A DNA stretch of 64,000 nt from Lingula anatina (Eukaryota > Brachiopoda > Lingulata > Lingulida > Lingulidae). Position 1 is the first letter of the stretch, and each line of letters opens with the position of its first letter. The stretch covers positions 1 through 64,000 of the forward strand of contig NW_019775440.1 of the NCBI RefSeq assembly GCF_001039355.2, read 5' to 3'. Positions 24,169 to 37,011 of this stretch are shown here, piece after piece. Below the pieces are notes generated by a model. That model ran no database searches. It was given only the letters and a program-made list of their open reading frames with translations, and had not been told where the DNA came from. The translations under genes and the position numbers were made by a program.

Positions 24169-25511
24169 ACATAAGTTTATTCCTTGTACATATTCTAGTT
24201 ACAGTTATGTTCTTGTACAGGATCAAGACAGATGACATCACATTTCAACCTAATCAAAGTTAATTCAAATTTTGTTTGGTTTATAACTTTTATGAAGGGA
24301 AATATCATTTGCTGAGACCACAAGTAAATTAATTTCGTCATGACTGTTGAATGGTTGTTCGTATGCTGGTACAAGAAAAGATTAGCTTACCTTAGCTTGC
24401 TTAGGGTGTTGGCATAAGAATATGAACATGGTAACAGCTGCTTCAACATAATGTTAACTACTTTACATTAAATTTGGTATGGCAAATTGTTTTTTTTTTT
24501 TCAAAAGATCCACTTACACCTTTGCTCTTTTATATTTAATTTAATTTTTCAGAGGGAATTTGGGACTTCCAAATATTTTCATTGTAATATATTTACAGTA
24601 AATTTGGTATACGTAATTGTTTATTTTCTGTGAGTAGCTCATTGCACCAGTGTTTTTTCCAAGTGTTTTTATTTTTTTTTTTTTGTTTTCTTTCATGATT
24701 GATGGCTGTAGGTGAATGGTCTGTTGAAGCATAATCCTAAATGCCCTCTACATCCTTCACATATCTCCTTTCACCATAAAAAACTTAACTGACTCACTGT
24801 TTTTAGATAAACAACACTTTCTGGCATTAGTCTGTATTGTTTAGTAGACATAACACCTTCTTACTTCAGTACACTGAATCTGCTCTGGGCCGTGTTCAGC
24901 TCTGCTTTAGCTGAAGCTGTTTTGGGGCTAATGGAAGTAGACGCTTTTTGCTTTGTTTTAACTGAAGCAGTTTTTAGGTTATCTTCAGAAGCAGGCAGTC
25001 TGATTGCAGTTGGAGGTTTGTGTTGATCATGTAGAGTGATGATATGGGAGCTGTGTTATCAATTCCTATGTAGAAACACTCTCAGGTTGTTGTTTCTAAG
25101 CACTCTTACATATGTTAGGGATGTTGTTCTTTATTTTTGATTGGGAATTGATTATTCTGAAATTGATGATAGTTGTAACAGTTTTGGAAAAAACCAGAAG
25201 GAAATCAAAGGCAATTTTAGTCAAGCATACATTATATTTGAAGCATTTTCATGGCTTGAACATCTGAAAAAGCAGATATCAATGAATAAGCAATATTTTA
25301 CACATCAGAATTAAGACAACATGCAATTGTTCATTTGACTTGAAACATTGCAGATTTAGTTATCTGAAAATACACATATGTAATGGGTATATGATGCTAG
25401 CTTGCATTTTAGGGGATTACACAGCATTTGAATGAAGTAAAGTTGTCTTATTTTAAGTTAAAACTGTTTTGACTGCAGCCTAAGCTATTGCAAGCACAGA
25501 CAGGTTAAAAT

Positions 25512-25738
25512 CACTAAGGCTTCGTTCACATGAAAAATCTATTTTCTAAAAATCTATTTTCTATTTGCGGTATCTTGTGATCACGGTGTGTGCCCTGAAT
25601 ACCCCACGGCATAATTACGAGCCAGTTACTTCCAAAGCTGTAATTAATTCTCGGCTGCGGTTGGAGTGATCACAAGATACCGCAAATAGAAAATAGATTT
25701 TTAGAAAATAGATTTTTCATGTGAACGCAGCCTAAGTG
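25512..25738. mobile_element. MITE-like element with about 70-bp inverted repeats
   Basis: The arms 25512-25584 and 25666-25738 are inverted repeats with two mismatches in 73 positions, separated by about 80 bp. The ends read CACTWAGGCTKCGTTCACATG. Each arm carries an internal direct repeat of AAAATCTATTTTCTA. A TA occurs at the left border (25515-25516) and at 25733-25734, but the true target duplication is ambiguous because the TIR can be read past it. No ORF is present, so it is non-autonomous; the high arm identity implies young age. Confidence 0.8.
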
Positions 25739-28700
25739 TAGGCTGGATGAATTGCAGTTGTCTGATGAAGAAAATGCCAAGGTGAGTTTTATGGATATAT
25801 ATCTTCAAAGTTGAAAGTAATTTTATCAGGCTGATATATATATTAAAAGAAAAAAGTCAAGTTTATGAGTAAGCAATATATAATGGGGATCTCTTAAGAA
25901 ATAATGTAAAAAAAACAAAAACAAAAAACTCTTAGGGTAACGTATAGCAACATACAAAGGGGATCTCTTAATCATTCTTATTGGACATAAGGTAACAGAA
26001 GTTAACAACTGAAAAGATAAATCAAAAAAGCAAGTTAGGAGCATTTTGAATTGGAGACGGAAGATGTCATTAGTGTCGTATGCTTGACCAAAATTGTTCC
26101 TTTCATATCTTTGATTCTTTCTCATAAATTAACTCAACTTTCACCATAAAATATATTCACTCACTTCAAAGCAAGACGATAAAAATATTAATTTCAAAGG
26201 CAAAAAAAAATTTTTGAAGTAAATCACTCCTCAGCTCTTGAAATGAGAATGGCACCCACCCCTGGCATATGTTGTATACCTGTTTGTAACCAAAACAGTT
26301 TTCTGGTATATAATAAGGGTGGGGTGATATTTTCCGATCAACCCATTACTACAGGGACAACATTGATGTTTTTGTAAGATATTTTGCTAGGCTCAAAATC
26401 AGCAGAGGTGTTTTCTGTGAAAAGGGAGAAAAATTGCTATAATAACTGGTCTGTTGCTGGAGAAAAAAAAAGAACAAAATGAGGTGCTTGGTTAATATGT
26501 GGATGGAGTCTGGAAACTACATTTTGTTGCATTATTCATTCGTCTTTTGAAAACTTGCATTTGATAACATAGCAATTTAGATGAATTTATTTTAGAATTC
26601 AGTTGGACTATGGCAAAAAATGATTATTTGTCCTATTGTTGCCAATTTTTGCAGGATCAATTATTCACAATTAAAAAAGACAATTAAAGAATTGACATAG
26701 TTAACTTCTGTTGTTTGTCATATACATATCGAAAATTAACGCCAGCAGTGATAATATACTGGGAGTGATAAGTCTTTCATTCCCTTTGAAATACTTTTAG
26801 TCTCAAGAGAGCTTGATGGCTGCACTTCAAAGCTTGGACTGGGATATTGGCAAATAGTTTTACACCTTTGGGAGAGTGGCAAGGCATTGTTCCTTTAAAC
26901 AAGAATGTGCATAATTGATAGTTCACCCAGGGTCAGAATAGAAAAGCAGATCAACTTTGAAATGCTCATTTCCTAAAGTAAAAACAGTGTTTATTTTCCA
27001 TATTTTCCCTAATTCAAAACATGGTTGTTTGAAATGAAAAGAAAAAAAGTGCACACACACAGTCATATGGGGTTAAGACAAATAGAAAAGGATTGATGTT
27101 TTTGTAGCAGTCTTTGATTGCAGTTTTAAGAAATGAGTTCCATTTGACAATGAATTTGGAGGGGTGGGGATGGGGTGCAAATAATGAAACCCTTATTTCT
27201 ATCTGCCACCTTTCTCTGTCCTTATGAAATATTTTTTAAAACTAATGTGATTGAATTCTCAAGACAGACACATAGAGATGAAAGTGTACCAGATTCATTC
27301 GGTAGCCCCTATGTAAAAGTGTTGTAATTATGCCTCCCCCCCCCCCCTCACAGAGCTAGGTGCCTTCAGCGCCTGCAATAATCAAATTTTTAAAGGTCCA
27401 CTTTCATCTTTGAAGCACAAGACACCTTTGTGCAGAAAAAGCCAATAGTCAGATTTTGTAAGCTATCTTTCCCTGTTTATTAATCATTTGTTCAAACAAG
27501 TATTACTATTGTATTTTAGTAAAACACTTAATTGATGATCTTTTTTTTATTCCCTTAGTTATTAATATTTTATTCTAGTACAATATTCTTTTAATTATCT
27601 TTGTATTTATTTTCATAAGATTGCAATTAATGTGAAGATGTTTCATCTCCGTGGTGTATTATGACTTCTTGTGTTTGTGGAGCCAGTACTACGGATGTAT
27701 TTCAGTCAGACTCATCTTTTAAGACATATAGACATAGTGTCCTTGACCCACGTTAGATGACACGTTATATTACATAGCACTTGTTCTTTCTCTTGTGTTT
27801 ATTGTCTCTCATTATTCCTGGAATGATTCAAATTGATTCCTGACAATTTCTTTCATACTTTTTCTCTCGCTGGTCCATTTTTTTTTTTTTTTTTTGGTAG
27901 AGAGATTTGTCTGTCAATTTTTTCCATGTTTAATGGTGTCCCATGTGTCTATTCATTTGTTGCTTATGAATGCTCATTACAATTGATTGCTTGTCGTTTT
28001 TCTCATTGATTTCTCAATTCCTGGCAACACTTTCAGTTATGCTGTCAGTTCTCATGATTACAAAATCATTACTTCTCCGGGCACAATTAGCTGTATTGTT
28101 GTTGCTGCAGTTACTGTAAAATTGAAAAGATGTAACTTAGGATCTAAAAGTCAAATGCTGTTTTTGCTGTTTGAAGAATAACATTGTTGCATATTCTGTA
28201 CTCCATAAATGTTGTCACCGAAACTTGCTAATTAAACAAATCATGCACATTCATCATGAAAATGCATATTAGTAATCTCATCTGTAATTTTTTTTTTCAT
28301 TTAGCAGTTAAATAATTCTGCCATTTCATGTCACTGTTTTACGTCATAGTTGCAGTTGGCAGATGTAATATTATATTGTCATAAAATATGAGATTTTTTA
28401 GATTTTAGAGGGAAAATATGGAGTTGCTGTGGATTGCTTCTTGCTTAAAAATCTTTCCAAGGCTCATGGGACATTGTTTTTGTTAATTTTATTGGTGCTT
28501 TGGTTGCAGTTTGCCAAAGTAACTACAGTTTGCATTGGTAGTGCAAATTTTGTGGCTATAGACGAAGAAAACTAAATACGTTTTACTGTACTTCTACACA
28601 TTCCCCTGACATAACCAGTGCATGTTACCTCAGAAGAGCTTTTATACATTTACTGTACTTGCTCTATTCAGAAGGGAGCTAGAGGCAGTTAGCAGTGGAA

Positions 28701-29024
28701 TGCTCACTTATAGATTATCTACTGATATAGAACTAATTGCCAACACAGCAAGAGGTAAACGGGTAAGATCGTGTAGAAAAAAAAAAGAGAATATTATATA
28801 TGTAGATATATTGGAGTTTGTCTTGGTAAGTGGAATGTTCCAGCAAGATCAGGTAGCAGCTGGTGGTTTTTGTGGTGAGAAGAGCACCTGAGCCGTTGGG
28901 TTTTCCAGAAGTGTCCAGGTTTTTAATTCATGTGCCATTTATATTTCTGCAGACATTGTGCATGCAATGTTTATGGGGAGTTGTTCAGTTTAATGTCGTT
29001 GCTGACTGCAGGATCTTTTGGTAG

Positions 29025-29320
29025 TTTGAAACCCAAAGATGTCACCTGAATCTGTTACTTCCATGCAAAATTTACAAAGAGCATTCACTGGTAAGTTTTT
29101 ATTGTAAAAACATTATTGCCACACGAATTTTTTTTCATGAAAGGGGGGTTTCTGAATGAGTCATTATCTACTGGTAATATGAAACTAAAAGATATCACCT
29201 GAATCTGTTATTTGTGCACAAAGAATGTTAATAATGATCACTGGTAAGTTTCTATTTTTAAAATAGTATTTTCATTGAAAACAATTTTTTTGTAATACAG
29301 AGTTTGTGAATCAGTTATTA
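29025..29320. repeat. diverged tandem pair, about 153-bp unit
   Basis: TGAAAC...AAAGATRTCACCTGAATCTGTTA occurs at about 29028 and again 153 bp later. Further matches follow in order in both units (CACTGGTAAGTTT, then TTTCATG/TTTCATT). The copies are clearly diverged. Confidence 0.6.
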
Positions 29321-29351
29321 TGTGCCCAAAAGATGAAAAAAAAATATAAAT

Positions 29352-29354
<3 letters not shown>

Positions 29355-29418
<64 letters not shown>
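29355..29418. repeat. (AT)n microsatellite
   Basis: About 32 AT dinucleotides, self-complementary and able to extrude as a cruciform. It produces an Ile/Tyr false ORF. Confidence 0.95.
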
Positions 29419-29420
<2 letters not shown>

Positions 29421-30942
29421 TTAAGGTAGGTGTTCAGTGTAAGAATCTCCATTTGCCTGGAATCTTTTAGTAGTTTGGAAATTATGTCTTTTGAACAAGC
29501 AATTTCTGATACCAAAGATAAGTAACCTTTATAGTAAAGTGAAAAGTCATTGAAAGTTGCTGATTCTTTGATCTTTAAGCAGTTTTGAAAAAAAAAATTT
29601 TTTTTGCTCCGACATTTCTACCTAAAAACTACAAGTAAACCTCTCTAATCAGAGTTCACGTTGAGAAAATTGCTTTCTGGGTACTGGTCAGGCTGGGTTG
29701 TTATCACATACAGATAGTGTTAGGGGAGTTTTATCGGCCGTGCTTCCTGAACAACTTCAAAGCGCGTGCTACAAGTAGTGTGTTATTAAGAAGAACCAAG
29801 TAAGGCTCGACCTGTTAGATCTGAGCTAAATGGAAATAATTTTGACAGGTAAATATGTCAATTTAGCATACATGTTGGATAACATAGGCGTCAGAGGTTG
29901 GGATGAGGGGGTAGGTGGGCACAGCCCCTTCCCCTTTCGTTTTTGAACAGTCTCTGTCATAAGCACAGAAAGCAAAAGGGCAAAGAGGATTCCCCTTTCT
30001 TCCTACCTGTGCTAATGTAAAGATGAAATTTTGAGCCCCATGTTGAGATCTGTAATACTTTAACAAGAAATGTTGCTTTCTATAGCTTTATGATTTTGTA
30101 ATAGCTTTGATTTGTATGTGCTTGTTTTTTACTTGCGTGTATATGTGCACGTATCTTTGTGTGAGTGTATGAATGGATATGAATATTTGCGTATATGTGT
30201 GCATGAGTGTTTATGTGTACATGTGCAGGCATGCGTAAGTGCATGCACATGATGTTCTGTACAGGGTTATACGACTGTAGATTATTAAGACTGATAACGG
30301 GAACATGTCTTTAAATGCTGACAACATTTCCTAGTAATCCAAGCCCTGATATCACCCACATCCAAACAAACATGTATTTAGAAAACATGGTTTTCTCAAT
30401 AGATGAACTTGCTTTTCAAAACACATAAAATTTAATCAAATACCGGATGTTTTTAGGGAGAATGAATCTAATGCTTTGAGAAATGAGTAATGTAAATCGG
30501 TACCACTTGTTTGGGTTTTTTTTTCTTTCACTGAAGTGGGTTTGGTAGAGTTGTATGGGTTGTTCCTCTCACCTTTAAACCATTGTTTTGTTGCCAGAGC
30601 AATCCATTAAACGTCTAATTTGTTTTCTCATTGCTGGCTGCTTACAAGATTTTGTAAGTGGTGAAAGAAATTGCATAGATTTGTTGCAGATGATTTGGGT
30701 TCTTTTTCAAGTATTAGCCTCGTCTGTATCTACCAGAAAAGTAGTACCTCCACAGTGTACGGAGTGCCAAGGCTACATGTAACGTGTTCAACTAGGGTTT
30801 TCAGCATTATATATTCTGTTGTTGATTGCAATACGTTGGGGAACTTCAGGAATTATGTGTTTTACTGCTGTGTTTGGGTTTCAGTCAAGACAAAATGCCA
30901 TGTACTGATTGCTAACACTCTTCTTTGTTTTGTTCGTTTTAG

Positions 30943-33015
30943 GATCCGCCAGACCCACCTCCAAAGAAAGTTCCACGAAATGACAAGATTGAAGTCTACT
31001 TTCCACCTCCACCTCCTCTCTCACCAAACTATGTTCACATAGGGAGGAGATTTTCTTCACCAGTCATACTAGCAGAGACTTCATCATCTTCGTCATCATC
31101 ATCATCATCACCAAAGGGCAGCAAGGGTCAGTTGGTTACCTCAGAAGATGAGAACCGTAACAAGAGATCTGTCTCTGAACCACCCAGGACTCCCACTGGG
31201 GGGCTTAAATTGACCAACACTGACCAGAACCGGCCATATTTGACCACCAATGTGCAATATGAAAACTTGACCAGCAGTGGACAACAAGAGAAAAAACAAC
31301 ATAGCCATGACAGCCAGGTTGAAGGGAATACCATTGACCGCAACCTGAACTCTGAACACCATGAGAAAGTGTTACAGAAAGGGACACTAGCATCCTTATT
31401 AGAGAGACCACAGTGCAATATTATTGAGAAAAACATTAACAGACCCAAGAGGCCAACAAGTCTGGACATTGTCAGCCATGCTGAAAAATTAAAGCCATCA
31501 CAGGAACTAGAAGAACCAGATGAAAAAGGATGCTGTGGAAATGACAAAAGCCAAAATGGGTTTGTTACCAAGGTCAGTGCTGTAAAATCTGAGTCAAACA
31601 CTAGTCAGAAATGCCCACCCACAGGGAGAGTTCAGCTTGTTGCATCCAATGAAACTGTTGTCATGACAACCAGGAAGGTTTCCAGGGCAACTCAAACAGA
31701 GGAGGATTCTAGAAGGGAGGTGTGGTCAATGTTTCCAAGGACACCACTGGAAGCAGTGGTGGAAGTAGATGATGATTTGATGGTAGATGAAAGTGACCTC
31801 GGGAATTTTCAGAATGAGCGCGATTCCTCAACACAGACGATACGATCCGATTCCCAAAAACAGCCATCTTCCAATTTGGCCCCGTCTTGCCGTCAGCAGG
31901 TGGTGGTAGTGGATGTTCATGTTAATGGTGAATTTGTGAATGGAGAAGATGAGCTTACTCCCAGAAATACTCCAAGAAACTCGGAAGAGAGAACCCCGAC
32001 AAATTCTCTCGAAAGAAAGAATGCTCATAATAATCAAAGGAACGTACATTTTAATACTCCCAGCATGACAAAGTTTAACACAATTGCCAATGGCTCTGTC
32101 AAACAGAGTGTCAGGTTTGCAGACAATTCTGGTAAAAGTCCTGCAGCTATTCAAGCGGAATCAAGACTAGAATTTTGCAATGGCCGAGGGCAGTTGGACA
32201 ATGCTCAGAAAAGCCTCGTTGGTAATAGCAATTATATAAAAGTGCAAATTTCATCAAAAAGGAGCTCAATACATTCTACTGCTGATATCAAAACGGCTGA
32301 CAAAATGGACAGCAATGTGCAATACAAAAAACGCTTTAGCGATGGTAGCGGCGGCCAGTGTAATGATATAAGTTTAGAGTCAAATATTCATGATGGGTCA
32401 AGTTATAGCAACAGTTCCAGCACATCCACACTCCAGGGGAGTGTCACCTCAGTGGGAAACTCCTCCACGGGACTGTCACCAGAAACGGGGACACCACAGG
32501 AGCTGTTGACGCCTACGTCACTTCTGGACAGCATGCATAAGAAATTTTACGCTCACCAGTATATGCAGAAGAGTCCAGCTCAGTCAGAAGCTGATTTATG
32601 CCAAACGGAGCATGTGGAACCCAAGGCCTTAGTTCCCCATTCGCTTAGAACTACTTTGCTTGCTAATGGAGGGCAGGCAAGTGCCAGGCTACATAGTCCT
32701 GATAGACCCGCTCTGGGAATCTCCGGGAAGGCTAAAAAGCACGTTCCTGGGCTCTCTACAGTGATGGAGTCCCATGGGCAATGTGCCGTGATATTACCGA
32801 CCAGTCATAGCTTTAATACGGACTCTGCGGCAGGAACTCCTGACGAGGATGTAGGTAGGATGGGAGGAAGCAGAGGTAGCGTGAAGAGCGAAGAGGATGA
32901 GGTGATTTGGATTCGTCGTATTCCCAGTGGAAACACCCCTTGCACGACACCAACTAGTGATACAGAGTCGGTGAATAGTTCTCAGCACAGTCTCACACAC
33001 TGTGGTAGCAAACAG
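30943..33015 (+). CDS. giant internal exon: disordered multi-motif scaffold (691 codons)
   Basis: A strong acceptor (TTGTTCGTTTTAG) and a CAG|GTATGA donor bound 2073 nt open in one frame; the stop lies just past the donor, inside the intron. Residues are numbered from the exon start. The protein is Ser/Thr/Asn/Gln-rich with no globular domain I can recognise. Visible motifs: EVYFPPPPPLSP with F20 (EVH1-ligand type FPPPP); RRFSSP at about 38-43 and RSVSEP at 75-80 (14-3-3 mode-I type); a poly-Ser run; RATQTE (TQT at 250-252) and SSTQT (297-299), LC8-binding type; RNVHF (366-370) and SVRFADN (389-395), PP1 RVxF-type; many TP/SP sites, with clusters near 339-353 and 512-525; and EEDEVIWIRRIP near the C-terminal end (about 650-661). 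Together they suggest a phosphorylation-regulated cytoskeletal scaffold; this is inference from short motifs. Family not recognised. Confidence 0.92.
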
Positions 33016-33418
33016 GTATGATATGTTCAAAAAGATTCATAGGACGTCTGCTGTAATAGAAATTGGTAGTTTTTGCCACATGATTAAGTGATTATAAATT
33101 ATCTTTATGCTGGCATCCATTGATCACACATAGAGAAAATTATGTGTAAACTTAATTTTCCTTGCCATAATTTCTTCGAGATTTCTGCATTTTCATCACC
33201 AGTTGTATTGATTTTCATATCTTTCCAATAATTGAATGAATATAAAACTGGTACCCATCTCAGGCTTTTAATTTTTTTTCCTAAGTTAATCCTTTATTGT
33301 ATATATATACCATAAAATGAATGACTGTATGGCTATGTATATAGTTTATTTCTGACTGTCACTCTTATTAATTTTGCACATGTTAAACTTTGATATTAGA
33401 AGTTGTTTGTCTTTCCAG
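33016..33418. other. 403-bp intron
   Basis: GTATGA donor to TGTCTTTCCAG acceptor, phase 0. It is short and AT-rich. If retained, translation ends one codon past the donor (Val, then TGA), so retention would truncate the protein right after the giant exon. Confidence 0.85.
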
Positions 33419-33574
33419 GGCAGTGCACAGCACAAGAAACTAGAGGCAATGAAGATGGAGAAAGAAGTGGTTCTGAGAAGCAAAACTCCACCATTGAAGC
33501 GTGCAGACAACAAGATGCATCTACCTGCAGACAAGGCTCACACATTGCCAGGGACAGGGGTACAGAATAAAAAG
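33419..33574 (+). CDS. internal coding exon, 52 codons, phase 0-0
   Basis: A strong acceptor (GTTTGTCTTTCCAG) and a GTGGGC donor bound 156 nt open in one frame. The peptide begins GSAQHKKLEAMKMEKEVV, a Lys/Glu/Met-rich segment that could be helical or coiled-coil. It continues with RSKTPPLKRAD and a polar tail ending in QNKK. The TPPL site is a possible proline-directed phosphorylation site. It joins the giant exon in frame (CGSKQ|GSAQHKK). A poly-C run (33599-33612) lies just downstream of the donor. Because it is symmetrical, skipping it would keep the frame. Confidence 0.85.
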
Positions 33575-36500
33575 GTGGGCTATTTTATAAACTCCTACCC
33601 CCCCCCCCCCCCAGCTCTACTCAGACCACATTTGCAATTGTATATTTTTCTTCTGCAGGTGATTTTATATGAGAAATATCTTTTTTCAAACAAAGAAAAG
33701 AAAATATAGGAAAAGAAAAGTACCAAGTGGGTAATTCTTTACTAATTTCAAAGGAGGCTAATAGATGGTAGCATGTACATGATAAAACCAAGATGAGCCC
33801 CATTCTCACCTCTATCCAGTGCCGTTGTTGTTAAACATACCTTTGAAGGCTGGCTTATACCTTTCCACAGTGCTTCAGATAACAGGGAAATTTTGCTTGT
33901 TGTGCTCTTGTTTAACAATCATTTCACACCATTCAATGGACAAAATGGATGTGGTTTTCTTGGTTGGTGAACAAGTATGAATAGGCTGGTAGCGGAGTGT
34001 CCTCAGAACACCTGTGAAAGAATGATAGCATTGCTGCCTGGAATACCAGCATCACTTTATCAAAAGTCACAGTTTCACTTAGTTAGCTGCACAAATAACC
34101 AGTTAGGAACAGTAATGCCTTTGTCCTGTATTGTGAAGTTGGGGAAAAGTTGAAAAAGATTTACAGCTGTGTCAGTTTTCTAACATGGACAGTTGAGGTC
34201 ATTGAGAATGTTTTTCTGTGTTAAAATTCAGTCATTGTAACATATCAAATGACATTGAAAGCTGTGTGATACATTTGGGGACCTGGCATGACAATATTAC
34301 TCAAAACTGAGAGTTGATCTTACATTAACAACAAGCTTTAAGTCTTCTCTATCTTGAGAATTAGATCCACCAAAATAAATAATTTTGTTTGCATATGAAA
34401 AAAAATAAAGAAAAAAAGAAAAAAAAAACAACAAAAAACAAATGACTTCTTTAGTTCTTAATAATTGTTTTATTTTAGTGGACTTCTACTGATTTATCCT
34501 GAAGTATAGTAGACAAAAATTTAAGGACCTAAATTTTAGACCAACTATCAGTCTTAAGTTCATGTGTGAAAATATTTCCCTTCACTGTAACAAATTTAAT
34601 ACACAGGGAGGGATAGTCTTTATTGTGGACTGAGCCCTTTGAAGTTTCCTCTTGGTGAATGTTATTTGGGAGTGGGTGAATGTGGATTGATTGACACACT
34701 GGAGAAAATTTGGGATTTTGGTATTTGTGTTGGCCTTGGGAAATATTTTGCAGTTAGATTTCAATTTAAGATTGAGGGGTAAGAATTTTTGATATAAAGT
34801 TATGTTCTGAGTCTATTGATTGCAAGTTTGACAAAATTACACTATAAATACAGTTATGAAATGACATAAAGACAACAAAAATACTGCTAGTTTTAAAATT
34901 TTAAATTTCTGAATGTGATCTAATTGTGTTTGTCAATATTTAAGAAAAAGGGTTTATAAGGATAGGATATCATGTTTTTACCATGTAATTCTTTCTTCAA
35001 AGATGCGAGAATAGGATAGCAGCTAATAATGATGCAAAGACAAATGAAACACATCATAAAATATACAAACAGTTACATCAGAGACAATATACACATAGTA
35101 TTGGCATGTGAAAAAAGGGTTGAATAAATTATATTGGGAGAGATTGAATCACAGTCATTTATTCATTCATTCATTCATTCATATCAACATTGTATGTAAG
35201 AGTCCACTGTGAACAAATGTTCAGAGACTGTGTGAGTCTTTCCATTACATTGCAACAGAGGACATCTTATTGTTTTGCTTGTTATTACTGCTACTGGTCA
35301 TTTTTTATAGAGGACAGGGATCATTTATTACCAGTGGACATGATATAAGAGGGAGGGGCTGTACGAAAAGTTTATCAGGGTACCCATATTCCCCTAAAGC
35401 AATTATTTTATGAGGCTTAGTTTGCCAAAGATAAAATCACTTCAAGAAGAAATTGCATAAGTGTCATTCGTCACTGGTACAGGCATACGCAAAACAGAAT
35501 ATAATAGATGTTAAGATGAAAAAATATTTTAGAAAAAAAAAATAGGAAATGATTATGTGACCTAGCCACAGACTGTAACTGGTGTTTTAGGGAAGATAAC
35601 CTGCATCCGTCTTGTACATCAAGTACCTGGACCTCATATCAATTTTATTAGACATGGTTCATTAATCAGTGTCATTCTAAAAATGGAATATTTTTGGGGG
35701 GATGGTAGTTTTTGTATTTTGTTAAATATGTATGTGTTAATTACTTATTAGAAGGCAAATAAAGTTTGAACAAAAGTATGTTTTATCACTTGTAGCTTAT
35801 TTTGGTTTAAAAGTGAATATCAGTAACATCCTAATGTAGCAGTGTATGAACATTTTCATTAGTCTTTACTGTATATCTACTTGTGAAAATATGTAATAAA
35901 TAAATTGATAGCTACAAAAGTAAATAAATAAAGAAAAGTACATCTGACCTGAATAAACCTAATAAGATCAATGAAAATTATGTTTTATATCTTTTGGGTA
36001 AAGTTTAGTGTTAGATCTTGTAATGCTCCGGTGTGGAATTCCTGTATCTCATGTTACAGTGCCATCAGCACTGCACCTCTTCCTGGTACTGTTCACACAC
36101 ATAGAATAGTATGGTTTTGAATCTTTCCATTTCCAACATCATTATTGGTGATAGTAATTTAGGCTGGTGTCTGTTTAGCATTAACCTGATTATGTGAGGT
36201 TATTTCTTTTCTGGACGGGGAAAAGTTTATCATCTCTTTGTTTTATATTTGTGATCATAGAAGTCCGAAATGGAATTGGTCAAAGTCACTCCATTTTGTG
36301 CATGTGAACACGCCACGCTTGAAGATTAAGCAGCCTGAGCTGGTTAGGATTAGTCCACTGTGCGAGGAAAAATGATGATAATTTTACTACGACAACATCA
36401 TAACATTGTGGATTCTTGAACACCTCACCAAAAAATGACCTATATGGTTATGAATTAATTTGCAAGTTTTTCATCTTTGAATAAAAGAATTGGCAACTAA

Positions 36501-36936
36501 ATTTGAGACATGTCCCATGAGGAATGGACAATGTCATGTGAATATATACCATCAACCCCTATATAAGGAAGTGCATATTTGTATAACAGAGAGGATCGGG
36601 TCACAAAATATAAGCATGTCAAGTTGACGGACTTGACCAGTGATGGGGACCCCAACCCAGTTGTCCAGCCATTATATCAGGGTCATCCATGCATGGAAGG
36701 ATGGATGGACTGACCACTGTCCTTGCTTGCCTTAGGGAGGGGACACTGGACACATGAGATATGCATTAGTGGACATCACCATATTACTGTTACTGCTGGA
36801 GCATGGCATTGTCAGTACACTGTTACCACTGCATGGACCTGTTGTTGTTGGTGTCCGTTGGTTGTTGTCAGCATTGTCGTTGTCACTGTTATTGTTGTTG
36901 TGTCACTGCTGGACTCTTGACCATTTAGTGGACAGG
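33575..36936. other. first part of the 20-kb intron
   Basis: AT-rich with poly-C (33599-33612), an A-rich tract (about 34397-34440) and an (ATTC)n repeat (about 35158-35182). The open frames here are not coding-like. Just before 36937 the DNA becomes GTT/TTG-rich (36840-36900). Confidence 0.6.
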
Positions 36937-37011
36937 ATGGCCAAAGTAGCGGCATACTGGACACGTCCGCCACCGTGTCAGTACTGTAAGAGTCTGGCAA
37001 AGTGGAAGAAG
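36937..37011 (+). CDS. candidate alternative first exon (25 codons)
   Basis: The ATG has an optimal context (A at -3, G at +4) and opens a 25-codon frame beginning MAKVAAYWTRPPPCQYC and ending LAKWKK at a GTACAG donor, phase 0. The segment is CpG-enriched and compositionally unlike its surroundings, with Trp, Pro and a CxxC pair. Phase 0 matches the 37-nt exon at 53584, so a short isoform could be encoded by this exon plus the C-terminal exons. The frame is open upstream to an earlier ATG at 36754. That extension would be very Leu/Val-rich, with two hydrophobic stretches made from GTT/TTG-rich DNA, and its ATG context is poor, so I prefer 36937. Confidence 0.45.

Larger units (their letters stand above)
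23234..30942. other. 7.7-kb intron
   Basis: Lies between two phase-0 exon borders (GTGAGG donor, TTCGTTTTAG acceptor). It contains a (CT)n-(GT)n microsatellite at 24131-24168, a foldback element at 25512-25738, a diverged tandem pair at about 29025-29320 and a long (AT)n at 29355-29418. A coding-like stretch at 28672-28754 with a good acceptor is not phase-compatible and is not called. Confidence 0.7.

Noticed and set aside
28672-28754. Exon-like stretch with a strong acceptor (TGCTCTATTCAG) and GTAAAC donor
   Set aside because: In phase 0, as needed between exons 23042 and 30943, it meets a stop after six codons; the open frame requires a different phase.
31128-33030. Minus-strand and other-frame ORFs across 31.1-33.0 kb
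   Set aside because: Shadows of the giant plus-strand exon.
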